Positions 34,179 through 44,048 of a stretch of DNA of 64,000 bases are shown in pieces. Position 1 is the first letter of the stretch. Every line of letters starts with the position of its first letter. The notes beneath the pieces are model-generated. The model searched no databases. It saw nothing but the letters and a program-made list of their open reading frames with translations, and was not told where the DNA came from. The stretch spans positions 1 through 64,000 of the forward strand of contig JAHLKD010000049.1 in the NCBI GenBank assembly GCA_025526935.1, written 5' to 3'. The stretch comes from Cladochytrium replicatum (Eukaryota; Chytridiomycota; Chytridiomycetes; Cladochytriales; Cladochytriaceae). The position numbers and the translations under genes were made by a program.

Positions 34179-34624
34179 ATGTCCTTGAAGAGTGATGAAC
34201 CTGCCGCCCAAATTTATGCTCTGATAGCAAGATGGCAAACACTAAATCAATGCTGTTCGCGGGCTTGTCAGTGGATTGGCAATCAAAGCCAGGGGGTTTG
34301 GGAATCATTATGAACATAGAGCTTCAAAATATTCCACTCGTTTACACGGTCAATAAGGTGTCACAAGCTTCAGATTTTAGAACAGTTTTGATCAAAACTT
34401 CACGGCAAACCGGTCATTCAAAAGAGATCACGCATTTCGAGGATGAAGACTCGACTCGGATGTCAGATCCGGTCAGCTCTCCAATACGACCTACTTTGTG
34501 GGTATTTTCTGAGGATGTGAAAAGAACCCCTTCTCCTTTCACCTCAGCTTTTGAAAAGCTGGTCGAGCACATGAAGGTTCCCTCATACCCGGTCTACGTC
34601 ATTGACAATCAGAGAAGGTTATAA
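34179..34624 (+). CDS. Hypothetical protein
   Basis: Starts MSLKSDEPAAQIYALIARWQ and, after an apparent frame change near 34235-34300, continues in an open frame to the end VYVIDNQRRL at 34624. The change could be an intron or an indel. No domain recognised. The last 26 bases overlap the end of the convergent repeat-protein gene on the other strand. Confidence 0.33.
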
Positions 34625-36162
34625 ATGCAGTCCCTAGCCTTACAATGTGCAAGTATGCGGGGGAGTTGGACGTCCTGAGAACGATCTTGACAGGATCACG
34701 GCCTCCTTTCTCTGACGTGCTAGTTTTCGCAATCACGATCGGAATTCCGTTCTCGCCGACATTGATGCTCGAGTTGCTCGTTTCTACGTCAATGAGCTTC
34801 GATGCTTGGACTCGCGTCAGATTCACGTTTGCGTTCGATGTGTCCACCTTGAACTCCGACGCCTTTGCGTCTTCGATCGTGATCTTCCCGTTCGAAGTCT
34901 CGACCTTCAACGTTTCCGCACATTCCACTTCAGAAACGTGGACAGGTGAGTTCGAGCTCTCTAGAGAAATCTTCCGACCTTTCACGCGATCGGCCCTCAG
35001 CTTGGAATTGCTGGTTTCCGCCTTCAATTCAAAAGCGTTGACCTGCGACAAGTGCATGGTGGCATTGCTGGTCTTCAAAGTCACCGACGATCCTGATACA
35101 TTAGTCACGTCGATTTTGGCATTTGATGTCTTCGCTTTGATGTTGTTGAACGAATTGACATCCGAAATGGTGATCTTCGCGTTGGAGGTCTTGAACGTGG
35201 CGCTGGTCTGGATGCTTGGCCCGTCGCCGCCGAAGCGGAGACCTTCGAGATCGAAAGCGTAAATGTTGGCATTCGAAGTCTCCAAGACGATCTCCTCCAG
35301 TTCATGTGCGCCACCAAAGTTGATCGACGAATTGGTGGTCTTTAGGAACACGTTGTCCGGGAGCTGTCCGGTTGATACTCCCCGGTCGTCGACGCTGATT
35401 GATCCGTTACTTCCCTCCAAGGTAATGAAGCGCTGTCTCTTCGAGCCAGATGAAGAAGCTGCAGTCAACCCAGGAAGAGTTACGGTAACAGTCACTTTCA
35501 CAGCGATTGCAGATCCAACCCCAAAAGCTTGAGAAAGGAATTGAAGGAAGCCACCCTTCACTTTCCCGAAAGCCCCTGGGCGTACATCAGCAGAAGTCTC
35601 TGTTTTCAAAAGCTCTGAATCGAGCAAGATTCCGAATACACCAGGATGGCGGGTATCGATTACAGGAACGACATCCAAGTCTCCACGAGCATGAACCTGA
35701 ATTTCGATCCTTCCATGCGATGAAGGCTTCTCTGCGGTCTTCAGCACTATTGTCGATGACTTGGGATCACGCAAATCAGAAATGAAACATAATACGGATC
35801 AGGACATACCACGAGGAATCGTGATGTAGATGCTGCATGGACGAAAACACCGTTAGGATACTAAGAAGTTTTAGTAATGGATGATTTAGAGATGGCAAAT
35901 ACTCCATCACAGTACATACGTCTGCAGGCTCGTACAGGAAAACGTGGGGATTCTTCTGCTCGGGGTGCAGGCCGGTCCAATTGTTAATCACGTATTCGAA
36001 TGAGTTTTTAGACGAGCTTCCGCTTTTTTGCTCCGATTCACGTCCCGGAAACGGTGGGGGAACATCATCGTCAGATCGAGTTGGAAACGGAGGTGCGTGT
36101 GTATCATTTTCAGGGAATGGAGGGGCGGGTGTGTCGATGTCCATTTTCGTAGTTGCCGCCAT
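34599..36162 (-). CDS. TSNA-repeat beta-helix protein (DUF4097-like)
   Basis: The N-terminal exon (MAATTKMDIDTPAPPFPEN) has three APPFP-type acidic/Pro repeats and then NNWTGLHPEQ. After two short introns (near 35800-35920) a 370-residue exon begins. It has about a dozen imperfect repeats of 18-25 residues, each with T-S/T-N-A/S-x-I/V (LETSNANIYAF, FKTSNAKITI, AKTSNAKIDV, VETSNGKITI). Such regular strands form a right-handed beta-helix in DUF4097-type putative adhesins. No signal peptide or membrane helix is evident, so it is probably intracellular, and 'adhesin' should not be assumed. The intron before the repeat exon seems to end in AAG. Many fungal genomes have proteins of this layout; function unknown. 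Confidence 0.72.
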
Positions 36163-36164
36163 CG

Positions 36165-36746
36165 CTAGTTTGCTTTGCTGCTTAGCTGTTGGTTTTGTGG
36201 TGCTCGCTTTGATCCGTTGGGATCGCCAACGCTTTTTAGGTTGATGTGTGTGGCACGGACTGTGTCCGTGCCGTTGCACGGATGTTCAGGTGGCATTCGG
36301 GTGGACTCTCTAATACCATGACAAGTGGGCTGGCGGAGAACAAGGAGAAGATCATGCAATAGTTCATGCTTCACGTAAGAAACATTTCTTGAATCTTCAA
36401 ACAAGGAGGAAAACAAGAAATATCTCGAACATACGTATTGAATTGGAACATATTGGAATATGATCCTTCCAGCCGATTTGTTGGAATTAGTGGTCCCCAG
36501 CACAATGATGTGAATTATTCCACCAATCGAGGTGCGAGGATTGTTATGGCGAAAAGCGTTTCTGATCCATCTCTTCCCACTTCTGATATTCATCCCAAAG
36601 GTTATCTGAGCGGTTTCTTCTTGTTGCTCCTGCTTCTGCTCCTGAAACCTATCGGCCTCCCGCCTCTCATTTGCTTCGTTCAATTCATCGTCTCCAGCAA
36701 GCCTTCCCGCATTGTTCCCAAACCTCGAAGCTCTCTTTGCCTCCAT
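36165..36746 (-). CDS. Hypothetical coiled-coil protein
   Basis: Starts MEAKRASRFGNNAGRLAG at 36746, followed by a charged helix (NEANERREADRFQEQKQEQQ) likely to be a coiled coil. After that the same frame runs on with unconvincing composition. Another frame offers LWDEYQKWEEMDQKRF and a stop near 36543, which looks more protein-like and would need an intron or a one-base change. Boundaries therefore unsure; not recognised. Confidence 0.35.
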   Translation of the reverse strand: MEAKRASRFGNNAGRLAGDDELNEANERREADRFQEQKQEQQEETAQITFGMNIRSGKRWIRNAFRHNNPRTSIGGIIHIIVLGTTNSNKSAGRIIFQYVPIQYVCSRYFLFSSLFEDSRNVSYVKHELLHDLLLVLRQPTCHGIRESTRMPPEHPCNGTDTVRATHINLKSVGDPNGSKRAPQNQQLSSKAN

Positions 36747-36898
36747 TGTTGCTTCGATCGGCGCCGTATCCACTCATACACTCGTATGTCCTCAGTTTTT
36801 ATCGGTACTTTACGTTCGTGGCACCAGTCGTTTTATCCAACATACTTTGATTGAGAGACCAGCTCCGCAATCAAGGCCGAGTTCGGCAAATCAGCCTA

Positions 36899-37470
36899 GT
36901 TAAAGAATGGGATATCGATGCTCTCCTTATGAACATAGATATCCGCTTTCGGAATAGCGGCTGCTTCGGGAGGAGGATGTCCGTCCAACAGGGTAAAAGC
37001 CATTCGTGCGCACTTTTTAATGGTCGCGACTTTATCGCGATTCGACCTTATGGCACCTATGCAGTGAAAGGGCGACGGAATAGCCATAATTTTTGAGTTG
37101 AGTTTAAACCTAAAATTTGGATGCACTTAATGAGAACGAAGCTTGGATTAAACTTACGTATTGGTCATACCAATCTTGAAACTCTCGCAAAGTCCATTCG
37201 AACTTATGATCCCAATGTCACTAATGACTGCTATGCGAGGGCGGTATCCGCCGAAAATGGTGTGCGGAACTGCTGCTAATCCTGGTAGGTGGAGCTGCTC
37301 CACACTTTGAAAAGGCAATGTCAGGTAATTTGTTCAGATCATAGATTTGCTAGACTTACACTTCTACAGCTGTCACCACATCGATTCCAACAAATCGAGC
37401 GTCCACGTCCGCAAGAGATCCTTCATGGAACAGTTTCATGATCTGCCAATCCAATCGGAGCTTCAAAACC
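36899..37470 (-). pseudogene. HEN1-like small-RNA 2'-O-methyltransferase, degenerate
   Basis: HEN1 methylates the 3' terminal ribose of small RNAs. Blocks in family order on the minus strand: LFHEGSLADVDARFVGID, VVTAVEV, intron, VEQLHLPGLAAVPHTIFGGY, RPRIAVIS, HWDHKFEWTLREFQDW, then FHCIGAIRS and CARMAFTL, ending IDIPFFN at 36899. HEN1 binds metal through ExxEH plus the His of the HKFEWT block; here the first motif reads EVVEQ, so the first His is replaced by Gln. The usual STPN-EFN stretch between IAVIS and the HKFEWT block is missing, and the frame changes there and again before MAIPSP. The SAM-binding N-terminus is not visible upstream. Best read as a decaying gene. It lies head to head with cobT. 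Confidence 0.55.
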
Positions 37471-37998
37471 TTGGTACAAATCCAGATTCAATCTCTTCTC
37501 ATATAGAAACTGAAAGTCCAGCTGAGTTGGTTTCAAACGCTTTACTGCCAATCCAGCGAAAGAAAGTCAACATCTACCCGGACGAGCTTGGTGAAGCTTC
37601 CATCGTTGGTCAGAATCTCAAGCAAGGCCCATTCCACAACCAAGTTCACGCACTAGCACTCAAGCTCCAGTCAAGTGATGCAATCATAGGAGTGCAATTA
37701 CGTCAACTGGTGTTGAATATTTCAACGCAGTTTAAAACTGCGCAAGCTGTTTTGGCCATTCTGCTCCATACTGTAGGAGTGGGTGCGCACCCTTACCAGA
37801 GACCTTCGTTGTAGCCGCAGTGTGGTTGGTCGAGGTAAACACGATAGCCGCTTCCTTCTTCCGCCGGGTGCTGCATCGTGCTCGCCATAATATCCCGAGG
37901 GTATGAACTGACGTTGCCCCAGGCGCTGGTGCACAGCGTGTTTGCTGATTTTGCACGTGGCTTCAACGGAGGCAAGACTGAAGAACTGACGTAACACC

Positions 37999-39398
37999 AT
38001 GGACGACAGTGCGAAATGGTTGGCAGCCGCATGGGCCGAGATTGACATCAAGACAAAGCCGCAAAAGTCGCTAGGATTAATCGAGGACTGGGGTGCAAAG
38101 CTGGTTGTACTTAAGAAGTCGCTCAAGCCTCGGTGATGCTTTCTTTTGCTCGAGCTTGCAAGAGGCATGACTCATCGTAATCTTTGTCTCCAGAGTGTCC
38201 TCCGGAAAGGTCTTGCTTTTTGCTGCAGATCACGGACTTGCCGACGAGGATGTGAGCCCATTCCCGAAGCAGGTTACGCCGCAGATGCTGATCAACTTGA
38301 GCCTTGGTGGAGCTGCAATCAAGTATGCCCATTAGGGATTCGTACTGTTATCTGTTTATGATTCTGAATTTTGCTCTCAGTGCTTTCTGTAGAGCTTCGG
38401 GATTGGATCTCGAGGTGGATATGATTCACTCCAGACTTCTGACCAATCACTCATATCAAATCTGCACAATCAGGTCATTGATGTGGGTGTGGACAACGAC
38501 AAGGAGCTCGCAAACATTACTGTTGCAAAACATCCGCTTTCCGCTCACGGAACTCTGTCCTCTCTTCGTGGACCTGCAATGACTCCCGAGGAACTTGAGC
38601 ATGCTTTGGAACAAGGTCGCCAAGCTGTCCAGAGAGCTGTCGCCGCCAGTGCAGATCCCGATTCTCTTGCCATCGGAATCGGAGAGCTAGGTATCGGCAA
38701 CACCGGAACCGCAGCGTGCTTGCTGGCGGCGGAAAGCCGACTCCCCGCCGAAGAAGTTACCGGTTCCGGAACCGGCGCGGAAGGCGAGCGCCTCCGTCAC
38801 AAGATTGCGACCGTTGCTGCTGTCACGGATCCCGTGAACGGGCCGCACGCCGAGGCACTTGCGAAATGGCCCGACCTTGATTTCAAAGATGTTTTGCGCC
38901 GAATCGGTGGTCTCGAGATTGCGGCGATGGTTGGAGCTATCCGCGCCGCAATTTTGGAACACCATGTTCCGGTGCTCGTGGACGGTATTGTGACGCTTGC
39001 GGCGTACTTGTTTGCACTTCGCATCTCCGCACCTGAAGAAGCAGCGCTTCTCACTGTCGGTGCATTCCTTGCACATCAGCCTGATCAAAGCAACGGATCG
39101 GCCGCTCTTGAGCGCATTCGCATTGCGCAGAAAAGTGCGATCGATCAGTTTATTGCTTCGGATGGTCAGCCGAAGCCTTGGAATGGTCAGGAGCTTTGGA
39201 AGGCCGAACCCTTGTTCCAGGTTAGGATGCGTCTCGGTGAAGGGTAAGTGTTCCATGCTCTGCTGAATGTCTTTGATCCACTGACCAGTCCACAGAACTG
39301 GAGCAGCTCTGGCTTTTCCGACTTTGAAGGCCGCTGCTCATCTTGTGACTGATATGGCAACATTCGCCAGTGCCGGCGTAAGTGAAAGCAAAGAATGA
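37999..39398 (+). CDS. cobT: Nicotinate-nucleotide:dimethylbenzimidazole phosphoribosyltransferase
   Basis: CobT transfers phosphoribosyl from nicotinate mononucleotide to 5,6-dimethylbenzimidazole (or another base), making the lower-ligand nucleotide of cobamides. Five exons (37999-38132, 38194-38322, 38381-38414, 38474-39243, 39296-39398) join in phase to about 389 aa. Family motifs in order: [86 protein letters not shown]; and the C-terminal [14 protein letters not shown], which holds the catalytic Glu (Glu317 in Salmonella CobT). The SHxSxEPGH-like stretch is atypical ([10 protein letters not shown]), and about 25 extra residues precede MRLGEG. Canonical introns (GTAAGT, GTATGC; CAG acceptors) show it is a nuclear eukaryotic gene, not bacterial contamination. 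No targeting peptide is obvious. It is divergent from the HEN1-like relic. Confidence 0.92.
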
Positions 39399-39542
39399 AG
39401 GAAGTTTTAGAAAGCAATGATGATGAGAGGTCGAATCATTAAATTCTATGTGTTGTGATTCAACTTTTTTCAAATTATTAAACATAAATACCAATAAATT
39501 CAGTGTTTGTGGCAGTGTCGCTGCCCGAAACTTCACAACCAA

Positions 39543-40877
39543 ATGCCTTTGCAACGGCGGGTCTTTCGACCCGGGGACGCCCGCACTCTGGTTGGCATCC
39601 TGGCCTGGACATTCTTTGTAGAACCGGTCGTATCGCAGTCCACAACGGCTTCTCTTTCAAGTACCGTGTCGGCCATCTCTCCATCCCAAAGCCCACTATC
39701 TATTTGCAACAGCAACATCGAATGCTCTGAACGAAACAATGCGGCCCAGCCATTGTGCATTAATGCCCAATGCAGTTCCTATTCAGGCAATGCAAGTCAG
39801 CTCGTGGGCTCATATTGCACAACCGATCAAGAGTGTTCAACGAGTTGGAGACCACTTCTTGGCAACTCGTCTGCACCACCAAGTCCAGCGAACTTACGAT
39901 GTGTGAACGTAGCGGGCATTGGTCTACGGTGCGAGAGTTTAACGACCACAAATGTCGATGCTGCTTTCCCGTCAGTTACGGCAAGACTACCAACATTCAC
40001 AGCCATAGCAAGCGCAGACTCCAATGACGCAACGGTCTCGGGGCTCACAGTCGCAATTGCAGTCGTTAGCTCGCTGGTACTACTATGCATAATTTTCCAG
40101 CTCGGTTCGTGCATCCGAAGACGCAGAAAAAGACTACGAGAAGCGGAGGAACACGCCAATTACATGGCATCGTTACAGGATATGGCAATGACGGGTTTAG
40201 AAGGTCGGCAGTATACTCCAGAAACGTACAATCCCGAAGACCATATCCATACCGAGATGTATGCTGCAGCATTCCCGATTCTTCCTGCATACCCTGGAAC
40301 TCCACGACCATCTGCGCCGCCATCACGAGCACAAACACCCAGCGGAGTGACGGCGACCACACCACCTCAGAATCGCCCACCTTTACCAACTATGAATCAT
40401 CTGACATTGCCTGCAGAAGTGCCGGCCCCAGAACACCACGATAGCAGTTGTGAAGGCAGCAATACAGTTGAACAACCACCAATTGGCTCAACGTCGAGCC
40501 AAGAAGCACCTCTGGGATCTGCGTCGAGCAGAGAAGGGATACTCAACACTGCTGCAGGTGTCAGACCAGTCTCAGTCGTGCCTGATGTGATGCCACCACC
40601 ACCAACTTACGAAGTAGCAGTTATGACACCAGTTCAAGGAGGGATGATGGGAACTTCAACCGACGATATCCTTGACTCTGCGCTGACGTTGACGGTGGGA
40701 ACTCCGGTTGGATTTGGGGAGCGAATGGAGCAGGGTTTTGCAGGGTCGCCAGCTGATGCGTTTGTGAATCGAAGGAGCTCACTTGTGGTTTCGAACCGAG
40801 GCTCGAATCGCCAGACATTTAGACTTTCCAGTATCTCCAGCATAAATGAGGTGCCGCTTGAGCAGTTGACACGATGA
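39543..40877 (+). CDS. Single-pass membrane protein with Cys-rich ectodomain and PPxY tail
   Basis: Intronless, 444 aa from the ATG at 39543. N-terminal signal or anchor (TLVGILAWTFFVEPVV) with a Ser/Thr-rich stretch; ectodomain with about eight cysteines (ICNSNIECSE, LCINAQC, YCTTDQECS, LRCVN, LRCES); one membrane helix (VAIAVVSSLVLLCIIFQL) followed by RRRRKR. The cytosolic tail, about 260 residues, is Pro/Ser/Thr-rich and contains PPPPTYEV, a PPxY motif of the kind bound by WW domains of Nedd4/Rsp5 ubiquitin ligases. This fits a surface sensor or cargo adaptor whose turnover is controlled by ubiquitin; that role is inference. Not a recognised family. Confidence 0.72.
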   Translation: MPLQRRVFRPGDARTLVGILAWTFFVEPVVSQSTTASLSSTVSAISPSQSPLSICNSNIECSERNNAAQPLCINAQCSSYSGNASQLVGSYCTTDQECSTSWRPLLGNSSAPPSPANLRCVNVAGIGLRCESLTTTNVDAAFPSVTARLPTFTAIASADSNDATVSGLTVAIAVVSSLVLLCIIFQLGSCIRRRRKRLREAEEHANYMASLQDMAMTGLEGRQYTPETYNPEDHIHTEMYAAAFPILPAYPGTPRPSAPPSRAQTPSGVTATTPPQNRPPLPTMNHLTLPAEVPAPEHHDSSCEGSNTVEQPPIGSTSSQEAPLGSASSREGILNTAAGVRPVSVVPDVMPPPPTYEVAVMTPVQGGMMGTSTDDILDSALTLTVGTPVGFGERMEQGFAGSPADAFVNRRSSLVVSNRGSNRQTFRLSSISSINEVPLEQLTR

Positions 40878-41167
40878 AGCGATGAAGCGGTTTTTGCGTA
40901 TGATATTTTGTTTCCATTGCTGTGTTGTTTGCATACGTTCCGTTTTTTGCGAGCATCAGACATTAATAAATATTTATTCTCTGTTTCGTTGTCTGCCTGA
41001 CCTCACGCATGCTGTCTACCTCCCAGAGTAAGACTGTGCAAGCTGACGATCGCCAGGACTCTTGACGTTATGTTATCTCGCTTTAAATAGCTACAGCAGC
41101 TCCAGCTATCCCGGAGTTCCCCATGATTGAGATTCGCCTTTCATACTTAAAAATCGTTCATTTCAGA

Positions 41168-42858
41168 ATGCGGAGGGAAGACGATCTGAGGTCATTGACA
41201 AAAAGCGACGTGTGCGAGCTATTCGTGAAACCGTGGACGGAAGAAATGGATTGTCCCTCTGCCACGCTGCAGCGTGCATGGTACGTGAGCTCCACGCACG
41301 TGTCGTTACAGGAAGCGCATTTCACCTAGCCCTCACCAAGAATGAGGAGGCGAAATTTCTTGAGCCGATCAGAACTAGCCCCGGAAAACTCTTTGAAGTG
41401 CTTGAACGGGTGAGATCAGAGGAGAGCCAGGCTGTTGTTCCCGCAGATCAGGAGAACGTACATAAAATCATTCGGCAGACGATCACGTCCCCAAAAATGG
41501 ACCGTCGAATGTTTGATGTTTCCAGAGGGTGGATGTTTGGTGTCCTGGAGCGCAAAGTCGACAGCGTGGTTGACAAGGACAACAACGACTGGAAGCTGCC
41601 GTTGGCAATTATACATATGGACCAGAGAAACGCGGCTGGAGCCGAGGCAATCTTTCAAGAGGCGCTCAAAGTGCAATTGCGTGATCTTGGGCAATACCAC
41701 GATCACGCTTTGGTCACAACGGAGAACCTTGCAACTGTATACAAAAAGCTAGGAAAGCTCGACCTAGCGGAAAAGCTGTAAATCACCGTGCTAGATGCAC
41801 GGAGACGCTTGCTGGGGCCAAATCATCCGGGGAATATATCCACCATGAATCTTGGCCATTGTGATCCAAGAGCAGGGAAAATATGCCCAAGCCGAAGCAC
41901 TCAATGTTGCGTGTGTGGAACAGAATTGGCGGCTATATGGCGAGGATCACGAGGACACGATCCGTTCACTTAGCACACTTGGAGGGCTGTATACCGCCAG
42001 GGGAAGTATGGTCCCGCCGAACCATTTTCCGCACAGTCATAGCCTCACGCCGCAGAACTCTTGTTAACGATCATTCCTACACCTTAAACGCCATACAGGA
42101 CCTGGCATCGTTGTACGGGGATCAGAAAAATTGATCGCTATTTGCCTCGCTGCTCGAAGTCAGGCAGCGAATATTTGGTATTGTTCGTCCTCCTCATACG
42201 CTTGAATCCATAGAAGGCCTTGCATTGGCGTACCAAAAGAATTTCAAGTATGAGCAAGCCGAGTCGCTACATAGAACCTGTGTGTATGCCAATCGACTCA
42301 ATTTTGGCAACGATCATCCCACAACCCTTCGCGTGCTCAACAGCGTTGCGGCCTTTGGTTCAAGCAGAGAAAGAACGAGCAAGCTGAACAGCTGTACATC
42401 TCGTGTCTGGAATCCCAGCGCCGTTTTCTGGGTCCATCCGAGCACCCTGAGAACAGCCGCCAGCTTGTCGCTCGTTCACCAATCTCAAGGGAAGATAGAT
42501 GAAGCTGAGCCTCTGCTGCTGTCTGCAGTACAAATTCAGCGGGAAACGCTGGGCGAAAGTCATCCAGATACTCTTCGCGCCGCCGTCACCAGGTTGGCAA
42601 CATTGTATTATCAGCAGGAGAATTCGATCTTGCTGAACCGCTCATGGTATCGTCCATTGAAGCCAAGCGACGAATTCTGGAATCAGGGCATCCCGAACCA
42701 ATTGCAGCCGTTGGCTTCTTGTCAGAGATGTACAGAACACTGGGCAAGGTGGGAAGTCTCGTCAGCTTCTGACTGAAGCCTTGGCGCTTGCTAGTTCGAC
42801 TGCGGGAAGGAATCACCCTCTTGTTAGAGCAATAAAGGGACTGGTTGAAAAACTATGA
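41168..42858 (+). pseudogene. Kinesin-light-chain-type TPR gene, frame-broken
   Basis: Starts MRREDDLRSLTKSDVCELF at 41168 and shifts frame near 41290 into an open stretch ending at 41781 with the first TPR (ALVTTENLATVYKKLGKLDLAEKL). Further repeats of about 42 residues follow in changing frames: LLGPNHPGNISTM, EQGKYAQAEAL, LYGEDHEDTIRSLSTLGGLY, PHTLESIEGLALAYQKNFKYEQAESL, NDHPTTLRVLNSVA, GESHPDTLRAAVTRLATLYYQQ and a final AGRNHPLVRAIKGLVEKL at 42858. The HP.TL...LA..Y pattern is that of TPR_12/TPR_10. At least six frame changes and internal stops occur. Either a real pseudogene or a region with uncorrected indels. Confidence 0.75.
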
Positions 42859-43230
42859 AAATTTTGGGCGGGACCACAAACTTGCTTGCACATCTCGAAC
42901 CTCTTTCATGGTGTCTTGTGCCTCACCTGCCTGCTTCGATTCTGTGTATTATGTGATGATGACCTTGCTTCTTCGATTCTGATTGAGATCCAGTAATTTA
43001 AACATCGGATTTGCATGGCGGATACGGTCCCAAAGAACAAAGACGATCTGTGAGACATCTGCATCTGCCAGTCACATGCACAGTCGTTTCGATTTGAAAT
43101 GTTTTGAAAACATCGAATTGAAATGATGAAATTAATAAAATGCGTAGAGATTGTTCTCATCTGTGACGACTGCGCGATGGATTTAAAATAATCTTCGAGA
43201 CTGCTACAAACTCGACCCTTTTGTTCCAAT
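42859..43230. other. Intergenic, nothing recognised
   Basis: 372 bases between the TPR relic and the tail-anchored protein; AT-rich, no motif seen. Confidence 0.5.
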
Positions 43231-43835
43231 ATGTCAGCAAGTGGTAGTTCATTCTTCGAGCAAAACAGCTCCCGGCAATGCGAACTTGAAAGACCCCCCC
43301 CTGCGGCTTTAATGAATGCTCAAAGCTCGTCTATACCATCGAGCGCTTCGCAGACAGGAACCTCAACGATCATCGAGCTGGATCCACAAGCACCGCCAAT
43401 AGAGCTCGCTGAACAACCCTTCAGCTCCATCACAGGACCAGCCTATCCACCACAGGCCGCACGTATCACCGTGATTACACGGAACTCTTCAATACTGTCT
43501 GGAGATGCCACGAGCAGTGAGGGTGGGTCCACAATGCCTCTGGAACACGGTGATTCTTATTACGTTGTTCTAATCGAGGAGGATCCCAAGCCGCTTTTCT
43601 CACGTGCGTTACCACCTCAGATTTATAGAGATTGAACTAAGCAACATATTTTCTTGTAGGACGGGCATTTGTGTGCGGAGTGCGGCAGCAGCGTGAATCC
43701 AAGCGGTTGTGTTGCATCGGACCACGGGTGGCGATACTTATGTTTGTTGTTATGGCAACCGCCGCACTAGTTGCAACAATGTGGCTGACAGCACCCGAAA
43801 GGAGAGAAGTCGTAAAGTTTTTGGATTCTATGTAG
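43231..43835 (+). CDS. Small tail-anchored membrane protein
   Basis: Two exons (43231-43603, 43660-43835) joined in phase give 182 aa. The intron runs GTGCGT to TTGTAG. The first exon is Ser/Pro-rich and disordered (MSASGSSFFEQNSS), with PPIELAEQP and PAYPPQAARITVI. The second adds a basic stretch with CC (SKRLCCIGPR), one membrane helix (VAILMFVVMATAALVATMWL) and a short basic end. The CC next to the helix could be palmitoylated. Family not recognised. Confidence 0.7.
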
Positions 43836-44048
43836 AAGTCTTGTACATTACTAGTTAAATATCATAGCACAAGTTAGCATTTAAGCCGTTCGCAATGTTG
43901 ATACTTAATATCTGGATTTCAGAGCGGTTCTGCTTAATGCACTTCATTTCTACACATGGAGTGCGATTTTGTGAATTAGTTGGTGCGACGCACAGAGAAA
44001 GGGAAACGATCAAACTCAGGAAAGTAAAGTTTTTGAAGATCCACCAAA

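Noticed and set aside
37347-37814. 155-residue plus-strand ORF as a gene
   Set aside because: It is antisense to HEN1-like blocks, has no domain, and the opposite strand explains the region better.
37999-39398. CobT as bacterial contamination of the assembly
   Set aside because: Four GT-AG introns interrupt conserved motifs exactly in phase, and fungal-type genes flank it.
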